DNA of 12,667 bases from positions 1-12,667 of the forward strand of contig JAJAYX010000446.1 of NCBI GenBank assembly GCA_026785985.1, read 5' to 3'. Positions 1 to 6,770 of the stretch are shown piece by piece; positions within the stretch are counted from its first letter, which is position 1; the number at the start of each line of letters is the position of its first letter. The notes below the pieces were generated by a model, which saw nothing but the letters and a program-made list of their open reading frames with translations, was not told the DNA's origin and ran no database searches. A program made the position numbers and the translations under genes. Source of the stretch: Rudanella sp. Its GTDB lineage: Bacteria > Bacteroidota > Bacteroidia > Cytophagales > Spirosomataceae.

Positions 1-1291
1 CTCCTACGTCGATGCCCCGTGTTGGCTCGTCCAGAATGACCAGTTTCGGGGCCGACAGCAGAATTTTCCCGATCACCACTTTTTGCTGATTTCCTCCGCT
101 CAGGTTGACCACCCGCTGATCGAGACCGGAGATTTTGATGTTCAGGTCGCGCACTGCTTTGGTGGCCGCTTCTGATTCACTTTTTTCGGACACGAAGCCC
201 TGCTTGGCAAATTTCGGCAGGCTGGCTAAGGTGATATTATGTTTTACAGACAGAGCCGGAATAAACCCGGACGTTTTGCGGTCTTCGCCTACGTAGCCAA
301 TTCCATGCCGAATGGCATCTTGTGGCGACCGAATGGTGGCGGGTTCACCATTGATAAAAATATCGCCCTGCTCGTGGGGGTCAAGCCCGAACAACGCACG
401 AGCCACTTCAGTGCGGCCCGCGCCCATCAGCCCGCCAATGCCCAGCACCTCGCCCGCATGAACAGCAAAGTTGATGTTCTCGAATTTCCCTGCCTGACCC
501 AGGCCCTTCACGGACAAAACTTCTGGGCCATTATGGGCCTGAATGTCGGGAAATAGGCTGTCTAACTCGCGGCCTACCATCATTGAAATCAGCGAGTTCG
601 GTGTAAATTCAGAGGCTGGTTTCGTGGCAATAAATTGACCATCGCGCAGCACGGTAATGGTGTCCGAAAGGGCGAAAATCTCGTCTAATTTGTGCGAAAT
701 GTAGATAATGGCCACGTCTTTTCGCTGCAAATCGCGGATAATATCGAACAGCGTGGCCACTTCTTTATCGGACAGGGCCGAGGTCGGCTCGTCCATGATA
801 ATGACTTTGGCTTCGTTGGACAGTGCTTTGGCAATGTCAACCAACTGCATTTCGGCCACGCTCAGGTGCTTCATCCGGGCATCGGGCCTGATGCTCACTC
901 CGAGGTGAGCCAGCAGTTCGGCGGCTTGCTCGTTCAGTTTTTTTTCGTCGATGAAGCCCCAGCGTTTGGGTTCGCGACCCAGAAAAATATTCTGCGCCAC
1001 CGTCAGTTCGGGCACTGTGAGTAACTCCTGATGAATCATGGAAATGCCCCGTTTCAGCACTTCACCAACGTTGCTTGTTTTGAGCGGCTCCCCATCGAAC
1101 ATAATCTCTCCCGAATCGGGTGTGAGCAGTCCAATCAGGATTTTCATAAACGTGGATTTGCCAGCCCCATTCTCACCCATCAAAGCATGAACTTCGCCTT
1201 TTTGCACCTCAAGATGAACGTTGTTCAGGGCGCGTACCCCCGAAAAAGATTTGGAGAGGTTGGTAACGGAGAGAATGGGGGCCTGGGTCAT
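1..1291 (-). CDS. Sugar ABC importer ATP-binding protein, RbsA/XylG/MglA type (C-terminus cut by window edge)
   Basis: This is the ATPase of a CUT2-class monosaccharide importer; it would sit on the cytoplasmic face of a permease and power uptake of a pentose, hexose or similar sugar. I translated 430 codons from the ATG at 1289-1291 without a stop; the family is about 500 residues, so roughly the last 70 lie outside the window. It has two fused ABC domains. The first has Walker A GENGAGKS (39-46), a Q-loop IHQE (86-89), a degenerate signature LSVAEMQ (143-149), Walker B VIIMDEPTS (163-171) and an H-loop histidine at 200. The second has GLMGAGRT (287-294), with Arg in place of the Walker Lys as is normal in RbsA, then LSGGNQQ (397-403) and Walker B LVILDEPTRGID (417-428). 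The start lies 2 nt after the oxidoreductase stop, so it is translated within the same operon. Permease and binding-protein genes are expected just beyond the left edge. The sugar transported cannot be told from the ATPase. Confidence 0.96.
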   Translation of the reverse strand, partial: MTQAPILSVTNLSKSFSGVRALNNVHLEVQKGEVHALMGENGAGKSTFMKILIGLLTPDSGEIMFDGEPLKTSNVGEVLKRGISMIHQELLTVPELTVAQNIFLGREPKRWGFIDEKKLNEQAAELLAHLGVSIRPDARMKHLSVAEMQLVDIAKALSNEAKVIIMDEPTSALSDKEVATLFDIIRDLQRKDVAIIYISHKLDEIFALSDTITVLRDGQFIATKPASEFTPNSLISMMVGRELDSLFPDIQAHNGPEVLSVKGLGQAGKFENINFAVHAGEVLGIGGLMGAGRTEVARALFGLDPHEQGDIFINGEPATIRSPQDAIRHGIGYVGEDRKTSGFIPALSVKHNITLASLPKFAKQGFVSEKSESEAATKAVRDLNIKISGLDQRVVNLSGGNQQKVVIGKILLSAPKLVILDEPTRGIDVG

Positions 1292-1293
1292 AA

Positions 1294-2451
1294 TCACATG
1301 GAGAAACTTTCAACGCCCGTGTCTTTCCAGCTTCGGGAATTGGCCGAGTCGATGACGGCCTCGCAAACTTTCTGGGTTTCCAGTGCGTCGCGGAAGGTAG
1401 GGTGGCAGGGTTCGCCCGTTTCCAGGCTTTTCAGAAAATCGGCCACCTGATGCACAAAGCTGTGTTCGTAGCCAATACCAAGGCCAGGCACCCACCACTT
1501 GTCCATGTAGGGTTGGTCGCCATCGGTCACGTGAATAGATCGCCAGCCGCGCACAATGCCTTCATCGGCATAGTCGTAATATTCCAAACGGTTCAGGTCG
1601 TGCAAATCCCAGCGGATCGACGCATTTTCGCCGTTGATCTCGAAGGTATAAAGTGCCTTATGGCCTCGTGCATAGCGCGTGGACTCGAACAGGCCCAGCG
1701 AACCGTTGGCAAAGTGGCAGTGGAAAATACACGCATCGTCAATGCCAACGGGCTGCATTTTGCCCGTTAGCTGGTGCATTCGCTCTTTCACAAATGTCTC
1801 CGTCACCGCCGACACATCCGTTATGGCCCCGTTGAGCCACATGGCTGTATCGATGCAGTGAGCCAGCAAATCGCCCGTCACGCCAGAGCCAGCGGCTTCG
1901 GCATCCATGCGCCAAAGGCCCGTGCCACCCTGCGGAAGGTCGGCGTTGATCGTCCAGTCCTGGAGGAAGTTGGCCCGGTAGTGGAAAATCTTGCCGAGTT
2001 TGCCTGATGCCACAATTTGCTTGGCCAGCGACACCGCCGGAATGCGTCGGTAGTTGTACCAAACCGTGTTGGCAACCCCCGCCTTGTCGATAGCGGCCAC
2101 CATTTGCTCGGCTTCGGCCTGCGAGCGGGCCAGGGGTTTCTCGCACAGGATCATTTTTCCGGCCTGAGCAGCGGCAATCGCAATTTCGGCGTGGGTGTCG
2201 TTGGGCGTACAAATATCGACCGCGTCGATGTCGTCGCGGGCAATCACCGCCCGCCAATCGGTCTCAACGGATTCGTAGCCCCATTGATAGGCAAAAGCCT
2301 GCACGTTGGCCGCGTTGCGCGAACAAACCGCTTTCAGAACAGGCCTGTACGTTAGTTCCGGGAAAAAATTGGGTACCCGATTATACCCGTTGGAGTGCGT
2401 CCGGCCCATAAACCCGGTGCCGATCAGTCCAATACGAAGGTCTTTTTTCAT
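1294..2451 (-). CDS. Gfo/Idh/MocA family NAD(P)-dependent oxidoreductase
   Basis: This is a cytoplasmic sugar or cyclitol dehydrogenase of 385 residues, typical for the family. The N-terminal Rossmann fold has the dinucleotide motif GLIGTGFMG (8-16), TPNDTH (82-87) and the family signature EKPL (104-107). The C-terminal alpha/beta domain carries GDLLAHCID (193-201), whose Asp194 and His198 match the usual catalytic pair. No signal peptide is visible. I chose the ATG at 2451, which overlaps the preceding TAA by one base (TAATG); an in-frame ATG at 2463 would add four residues and is less likely given the motif's position. Family members oxidise or reduce a hydroxyl of a sugar, inositol or glycoside, often at C3. 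The neighbouring DUF1080 and TIM-barrel genes make a 3-keto-sugar chemistry plausible, but that is inference. Confidence 0.95.
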   Translation of the reverse strand: MKKDLRIGLIGTGFMGRTHSNGYNRVPNFFPELTYRPVLKAVCSRNAANVQAFAYQWGYESVETDWRAVIARDDIDAVDICTPNDTHAEIAIAAAQAGKMILCEKPLARSQAEAEQMVAAIDKAGVANTVWYNYRRIPAVSLAKQIVASGKLGKIFHYRANFLQDWTINADLPQGGTGLWRMDAEAAGSGVTGDLLAHCIDTAMWLNGAITDVSAVTETFVKERMHQLTGKMQPVGIDDACIFHCHFANGSLGLFESTRYARGHKALYTFEINGENASIRWDLHDLNRLEYYDYADEGIVRGWRSIHVTDGDQPYMDKWWVPGLGIGYEHSFVHQVADFLKSLETGEPCHPTFRDALETQKVCEAVIDSANSRSWKDTGVESFSM

Positions 2452-3482
2452 TATTCTTTCCATCCGTGCTTCTCACGGACGTTGATCATGGTGGCTAAAA
2501 TATCGTTCCAGGTTTGCTGGTTGGTCATCACCGCGTTGGGGAACATGCAGCCGTCCCAGCAAATGTGACGCATGATTTTGGTGAGTTCACCATTGCTGTC
2601 GCGGAGCCAGAAACCGGCATCGTTGGCCACGTCGAGTTTGCCATTCGGGTCAGTGGCCTGGCAGTGCCGCCCGGTTTTGTCGTGCGAGCCCGAGCCGAAC
2701 ACCGTTCCGTCGTTTTGGGCCACGTGGAAGTCAATAGTCCAGGGGCGGAGCGCGTCGGTAAGGGTTTTGAGGGCATCGGTCAGCACCTGCCGATCCTGCC
2801 AGTCGTATCCTTGGGGCAAAATTCGGTCCTGTTCACGGTTATAACCCATCGTGTAGAGCAGTGTATGCGCCATATCGGCCTGGAAACCCATATTAGGCCG
2901 GTCAACGGCTTCGAGGGTGTCGAGCATTGTCCGCCAGCTTTGCATACCGCCCCAGCATATTTCACCCTCGGCGGCTAATTTCTCGCCGTAGTCAGCCGCC
3001 ACATCACAGGCTTCGCGGAAGGTTTGGGCAATAAGTTTGGTGTTGCCCGCCGGGTCAGCATCCCAGTCGTGGGGCGAACTCGAGGAGTCGATGCGGACAA
3101 CCCCGCTGGGGCGTATTCCCATCTCGCGGAGAACCTTACCGATATGGCACCCTTTGCGAACCATCTCGACAAATTGAGCGCGTTCTTCCTTCGTGCCCAT
3201 CGCCGGATTGCCCCAAATAGGAGCCACTAATGAACCTATTACGAGGTTGTGCGACGCAATTTTGTCGGCCAGCCGCTTGATGTCGTCATCTGAACTGTTA
3301 ATGTTGATGTGCGGGTCCATCAGACCCAGGTCAACGCCATCGAATTTGACACCATCTACCTCGGCGGCAGCAGTCATTTCAAGCATGGAGTCAAACGAAA
3401 TTGGTGGCTCCGAATCGGGGCCTTTGCCCACTAAACCAGGCCAGGTGGCGTTGTGGAGTTTGGGATAGTTGTTGTCGTTCAT
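2451..3482 (-). CDS. Sugar phosphate isomerase/epimerase-like TIM-barrel protein (xylose isomerase-like, AP-endonuclease 2 superfamily)
   Basis: This 343-residue soluble protein resembles the xylose isomerase-like TIM barrels that isomerise, epimerise, dehydrate or lyse sugars using a divalent metal. Candidate metal ligands are spaced as in the family: Glu in AAEGEICW (171-177), Asp203 and His206 in QADMAH (201-206), His253 in DFHVAQND (251-258), and further histidines at 267 and 273. No signal peptide is seen, so it is probably cytoplasmic. The start was set at the ATG 3480-3482 ([10 protein letters not shown]). An upstream in-frame ATG at 3524 lies inside a hairpin and would add 14 residues that do not look like family sequence. 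The stop overlaps the next gene's ATG by one base, implying translational coupling to the Gfo/Idh oxidoreductase. Such pairs occur in inositol and 3-keto-glycoside catabolism. The actual substrate is unknown. Confidence 0.92.
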   Translation of the reverse strand: MNDNNYPKLHNATWPGLVGKGPDSEPPISFDSMLEMTAAAEVDGVKFDGVDLGLMDPHININSSDDDIKRLADKIASHNLVIGSLVAPIWGNPAMGTKEERAQFVEMVRKGCHIGKVLREMGIRPSGVVRIDSSSSPHDWDADPAGNTKLIAQTFREACDVAADYGEKLAAEGEICWGGMQSWRTMLDTLEAVDRPNMGFQADMAHTLLYTMGYNREQDRILPQGYDWQDRQVLTDALKTLTDALRPWTIDFHVAQNDGTVFGSGSHDKTGRHCQATDPNGKLDVANDAGFWLRDSNGELTKIMRHICWDGCMFPNAVMTNQQTWNDILATMINVREKHGWKE

Positions 3483-3492
3483 GGTTTTTGGA

Positions 3493-3526
3493 GTATGGTG
3501 GATGCGGGCGACACCGTCCACCATAC
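3493..3526 (-). repeat. Intercistronic hairpin, perfect 10-bp inverted repeat
   Basis: Arms GTATGGTGGA (3493-3502) and TCCACCATAC (3517-3526) are exact reverse complements around a 14-nt loop, in which CGG/CCG can add a short inner stem. It begins 1 nt after the cupin stop and ends 10 nt before the TIM-barrel ATG. No U-tract follows, so it is not a standard intrinsic terminator. It may be an mRNA processing or stability element, or may modulate ribosome access to the TIM-barrel start. Confidence 0.75.
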
Positions 3527-3527
3527 A

Positions 3528-4748
3528 TTATAAAGTTAAATCTGGATTTCCGGGGCCGAAATGCTTGAGCATCACGAGCGGGTCGGTTTTAGAGTGATTA
3601 CTGATGACTACGCCTTCGGTTGCTGCTTTTTCGCTGACGAAAAACTCGTCGTTGGTCAGTTGGCCGTAGCGAATCAGGGCGGGGGTTTCCACGTCCCAAA
3701 CGCCCATTTTGCCGCGTCCCTGCATGATAATCAGGCCATAGGCTGCACTGTCGCGGATGGTTACGGTTTGGCCGGGCATCACGGTCAGTTCTTTGGCACT
3801 GAACGCATCAGACTTGTAGCAGATCCAATTTTCCACGTACCCTTCAGCTTCCATCTCGGCTTGGTTGCGAACGGGTTTAGGCATCATGAAACGGTTGGCC
3901 ATCATGTTCGGGTCTACGTTCAAGTCCCAGTCGATGGCTTCCATCAGCAGGTCGTAATCGCCGACGCGGTTGGGTGGGGTGCCGTTCCAGAGAAGTTCTT
4001 CGGGGACAATAGCCTCATTGACAAGTGATTGGTACATGGCAAACACATCCGACGCTTTCTGCGGTTCGTAGGTACACAAACTACCCGGTGCGTGGAGCAG
4101 GCCCGGTGGCACATCCCAGCCTGTTCCCGGTTCGAGCCGGTAGGCGGCTGAGTAGTTCGTGATTTTGTTGTCGCCCTTCGTGAAATTCATCAGGCATTCT
4201 TTAATCTGCTCCTTCGTAGTGCCGGGTGCAATGCCAATGAATGTGTAGGGGAAATCGCCCCCATGATTGTTCAGTTGGGGCGGGAAATAATAGGCTTCTG
4301 GTTTGCCCAACTGCCCAATGAGGGCAGCCTGTTCGTCGTTGTGGTGCAGGTGATGCGGCAAAGGCCCCATGTTGTCGAAAAACTTCGAGTACATCGGCCA
4401 CGACTGATGCTCGTTCCAGAGCCGATCACCAATTAATTCGCCCTGAAGTTCGGCAACGGCATCTTTGAGCAAAAACTGCGTTTCGCCGGTTCCATCATCG
4501 AAAACCACCCTACTCAGACCTTCGTTTTCGCCGGTGAGCGGGCCGTTTTTGGCGGGCGTTGTTGACGATAGCCACCGTTCGTCGATGCCGCCCCGGTTGC
4601 CGCCCAGCACGTAATAATCGTCGGGGTGGAGTTTGATTCGCCGACCGGGTACGCAAAACGAGCGGGGCACCCAGGTGGGAGCCAGCCGTAAGATTCCTTT
4701 TCCCTGATCCAGAGCTTGTTGTGCTACGCTGAGGGTTTGTGTTTGCAT
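3528..4748 (-). CDS. Phosphomannose-isomerase-like cupin protein
   Basis: This 406-residue protein without a signal peptide resembles class I mannose-6-phosphate isomerases at their metal site. HHLHHNDEQAALIGQLGKPE (132-151) parallels the family stretch in which an H-P-x-D-E segment is followed by a G-K-x-E segment. WDVPPGLLHAPGS (211-223) parallels the later G-x-x-H-A-x-G loop. Likely ligands are His133, His135, Glu151 and His219. The first ligand position, Gln in classical enzymes, appears to be His here. The C-terminal third (about 310-406) looks like a second cupin barrel (PGQTVTIRDSAAYGLIIMQG). The gene sits 15 nt after the DUF4432 gene and before the TIM barrel, so a role in isomerising a sugar released by the pathway is likely. 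It might act on a free or keto sugar rather than mannose 6-phosphate; many such genes are annotated only as cupin or hypothetical. Confidence 0.75.
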   Translation of the reverse strand: MQTQTLSVAQQALDQGKGILRLAPTWVPRSFCVPGRRIKLHPDDYYVLGGNRGGIDERWLSSTTPAKNGPLTGENEGLSRVVFDDGTGETQFLLKDAVAELQGELIGDRLWNEHQSWPMYSKFFDNMGPLPHHLHHNDEQAALIGQLGKPEAYYFPPQLNNHGGDFPYTFIGIAPGTTKEQIKECLMNFTKGDNKITNYSAAYRLEPGTGWDVPPGLLHAPGSLCTYEPQKASDVFAMYQSLVNEAIVPEELLWNGTPPNRVGDYDLLMEAIDWDLNVDPNMMANRFMMPKPVRNQAEMEAEGYVENWICYKSDAFSAKELTVMPGQTVTIRDSAAYGLIIMQGRGKMGVWDVETPALIRYGQLTNDEFFVSEKAATEGVVISNHSKTDPLVMLKHFGPGNPDLTL

Positions 4749-4763
4749 GTGAAAGGGTTGTTG

Positions 4764-5813
4764 TTATAATAACTCTTCAATTTGTTCCCGCTTCGTCAGC
4801 ACCTGCAACTTCACCTCATACGACCTACTTTCGCCGGGTTCAAGGAACAGAAGCGTACCGTCGGCGCGGGCTTTGGCCTGACCAATGGGCGGGTGTGTGC
4901 CGGGTTCAATGCCCGTTACATACTCCCCCCGGCCCCAGTGTTGCCAGTTGGTGAGCCACGGTAACTGACTTTTCTGAAACCGCAAAGCCACCGCAAGGCC
5001 AAGTGATTCGTTGAATAAACCGGCAACGCACTGACCAGCAGCATCGGCGGTGGGGTCGATAAAGGCCACTGCCTCGCCGGTGCCCCGGTGGGTTTCCAAC
5101 GGGGCCGGGCAGGTTCTGAAATCGTGATCGTCGCGGAAAATGTCGCCGTTGATACCACCCTCACGCGCTTGCCAGTTGCCTTTCCACAGAAGACGGGTTC
5201 CCTCGTCAACTAATGGCCAACCGAAATTAAAATGATACAGCAGCATGTGCGGGGCCGGGGTGTTGGCCCGGTTCGTGACTGTATCCCGAATCTGAATCGA
5301 GGGGTTGCCAAGCATTCCCGAAATGGTTCGTTTCAACTCTAAACTGGGGCCAAACACCCGCGATTCGCGCATTCGGCCCGTGATGCTGAAGCCCAGATTC
5401 CCGGTCATCGGGTCGGGTTGGATAATTGATTCGATTTCGGCGGGGAGGTTACTGATGGGGCCGTGAATGCCCCGTTCGCCAAACTCGTCCTGTTCGGGAC
5501 CGCCCACGTGCCTTAGGCAGCAGGTAGTGAGCAAACCACCGCCAAAGGTTCGGAGCCAGTCGAGGCCCGCGTTGATGTGGGGTTCGGGGGCGGTGATGCC
5601 ACCGTGACTCAGCCAGGCCAAACTGTGTTGGTTGTGGAAGGCGTCGCCGATGTCCATTGCCCGGTCCAGAATCACTTTGTAGCGTAACCCGGTGCCGGTA
5701 TTGATCCAGGCGATGCGCGTTCCCCGACCCGCGCCGTTGTCTAACACCGATGTTTCAATACCGCCAAGCTGGGCCGGGTTACTTACTTTATCTGTCCAAT
5801 TTTTTGAGATCAC
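4764..5813 (-). CDS. DUF4432 family, aldose 1-epimerase-like protein
   Basis: This 349-residue protein belongs to the galactose mutarotase-like beta-sandwich group, DUF4432 branch. Supporting motifs are RTFGGGLLTTCCLRHVGG (88-105), a Glu/His pair in ERGIHGPISNLPAE (113-126), HMLLYHFNFGWPLVDEG (189-205) and GIEPGTHPP (301-309). By analogy with mutarotases, His117, His194 and Glu303 are the obvious active-site candidates. No signal peptide is seen. The start is a GTG (5811-5813) that shares four bases (GTGA) with the DUF1080 stop, so the two are translationally coupled. Known relatives include a few shown or proposed to act on sugars or sulfosugars; here it probably interconverts anomers or binds a sugar intermediate. 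The family is confident, the precise reaction is not. Confidence 0.88.
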   Translation of the reverse strand: MISKNWTDKVSNPAQLGGIETSVLDNGAGRGTRIAWINTGTGLRYKVILDRAMDIGDAFHNQHSLAWLSHGGITAPEPHINAGLDWLRTFGGGLLTTCCLRHVGGPEQDEFGERGIHGPISNLPAEIESIIQPDPMTGNLGFSITGRMRESRVFGPSLELKRTISGMLGNPSIQIRDTVTNRANTPAPHMLLYHFNFGWPLVDEGTRLLWKGNWQAREGGINGDIFRDDHDFRTCPAPLETHRGTGEAVAFIDPTADAAGQCVAGLFNESLGLAVALRFQKSQLPWLTNWQHWGRGEYVTGIEPGTHPPIGQAKARADGTLLFLEPGESRSYEVKLQVLTKREQIEELL

Positions 5814-6592
5814 AACGTCTTGATCATCAGGTTTCTATACTGTACTTTCATGGGTGGGCCAACGTGAACCTGCACACCCAGTAAACCCTTCGATTTGCCG
5901 TTGACGGTATCTTCGTCCGTGACCTCACTCATCAGCACATCGTTGACATAATGCTGTAGTTTATTGCCTTTCGCTACCAACCGAAACGAATTCCAGTCTT
6001 CGGATTTAATCAGCGTTTTTAAGGAGTCTTTCGTCCCTACCGATCCCGTCACCGTTCGGCCCTGCCAGGCATTATTCTTAACATTTGTCCGAATTCCCTC
6101 CGGGGTAGCCGGGCCATTGTAAGCGGTGATGGTCGTTTTGTCGCCCCTATAGGCCAACGTAGTGCGCTTACGTTCTTCGTAATTTGATCCGGTGTGCAGT
6201 CGTCGCCCGTCAATGTCGGCCTGATAACCGCGAAGGGCGAAGGGAACATCCGTCAATCGGTCGCTTCGATAGTTAATTCCAGAATTACCAGATTCGGTAA
6301 CGTTGAATTCCCCTTTAAACTCAAAATCGGCTGGCTCACCCCCTTTCCAGATAATGAACGAATTGGTTTTCAACAGGGTCGTGGGCGTGATTTCTCCGAC
6401 CAGATTCCCGTTTTCGACCCGCCAATAAACCGGATCGCCTTCCCATCCGTTGAGGGTTTTTCCATCGAATATGGAGACGAACCCTTTCTCTTTTTTGGCC
6501 TTAGGCTGGCTTACGCCTGAGGTTGCACAACCGGCTGTTATGAACAGGGTTAGGAGAAGAAGGGGGTATTTTAAAGAGGTTAGTTTTTGCAT
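5810..6592 (-). CDS. DUF1080 (3-keto-disaccharide hydrolase domain) lipoprotein
   Basis: This 260-residue protein has an N-terminal lipoprotein signal: basic start, hydrophobic segment LLLLTLFITA (11-20) and lipobox T-A-G-Cys22. The mature part is one DUF1080 domain, a concanavalin-like jelly roll. It shows FDGKTLNGW (42-50), WRVENGNLVGE (57-67), EFKGEFNV (91-98), GYQADIDG (122-129) and the closing GVQVHVGPPMKVQYRNLMIK (239-258). Pfam names this family after activity on 3-keto-disaccharides, and relatives cleave or process 3-keto-glycosides. No acidic surface-export signal follows Cys22 (ATSGVSQPKAKK), so it is more likely periplasmic than surface-exposed. It is the first gene of the tight six-gene run, and its stop overlaps the DUF4432 start. 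A promoter presumably lies between it and the hairpins at 6681-6769, but I found no convincing Bacteroidota-type motif. Confidence 0.93.
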   Translation of the reverse strand: MQKLTSLKYPLLLLTLFITAGCATSGVSQPKAKKEKGFVSIFDGKTLNGWEGDPVYWRVENGNLVGEITPTTLLKTNSFIIWKGGEPADFEFKGEFNVTESGNSGINYRSDRLTDVPFALRGYQADIDGRRLHTGSNYEERKRTTLAYRGDKTTITAYNGPATPEGIRTNVKNNAWQGRTVTGSVGTKDSLKTLIKSEDWNSFRLVAKGNKLQHYVNDVLMSEVTDEDTVNGKSKGLLGVQVHVGPPMKVQYRNLMIKTL

Positions 6593-6680
6593 TAGGGAGA
6601 TGGGTTTAGCTGTAATACTTATCAGGCAACGCCCGAATGAATGGCAGCCGGTCCGCCGGTGCGGGCCAACCGTCGGGGGT

Positions 6681-6747
6681 TACAAATCGGCCATCCCTAC
6701 GGGATTTCGATATGACTGGGCAATCCCGCAGGGATGACCGATTTGTA
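6681..6747. repeat. Long intergenic hairpin (26-bp arms), possible REP-like element
   Basis: Arms 6681-6706 and 6722-6747 are reverse complements over 26 positions with two mismatches, around a 15-nt loop. Both mismatches become G-U wobbles in the minus-strand transcript, so the RNA stem is uninterrupted; in a plus-strand transcript they would be A-C mispairs. The core of each arm is CATCCCT/CGGGATT. No U-tract follows. This shape, placed directly against another palindrome after a stop codon, resembles bacterial REP/palindromic-unit elements. It could also protect the 3' end of the upstream mRNA. Confidence 0.7.
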
Positions 6748-6769
6748 GCGGTAGGTTTTAACCCACCGC
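6748..6769. repeat. Short hairpin abutting the gene stop, second half of the palindromic unit
   Basis: Arms 6748-6757 (GCGGTAGGTT) and 6760-6769 (AACCCACCGC) pair over 10 bp with a 2-nt loop and one mismatch, again a G-U pair in minus-strand RNA. It begins 1 nt after the stop of the CxxCH protein and is directly contiguous with the 26-bp hairpin at 6681-6747, making a two-hairpin unit of 89 bp. Confidence 0.7.
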
Positions 6770-6770
6770 T

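Noticed and set aside
239..556. Open frame of 105 codons on the plus strand.
   Set aside because: It lies antisense inside the RbsA-type ATPase, whose two Walker motifs and signatures fix the coding frame. Other plus-strand frames in the window likewise lie opposite recognised genes.
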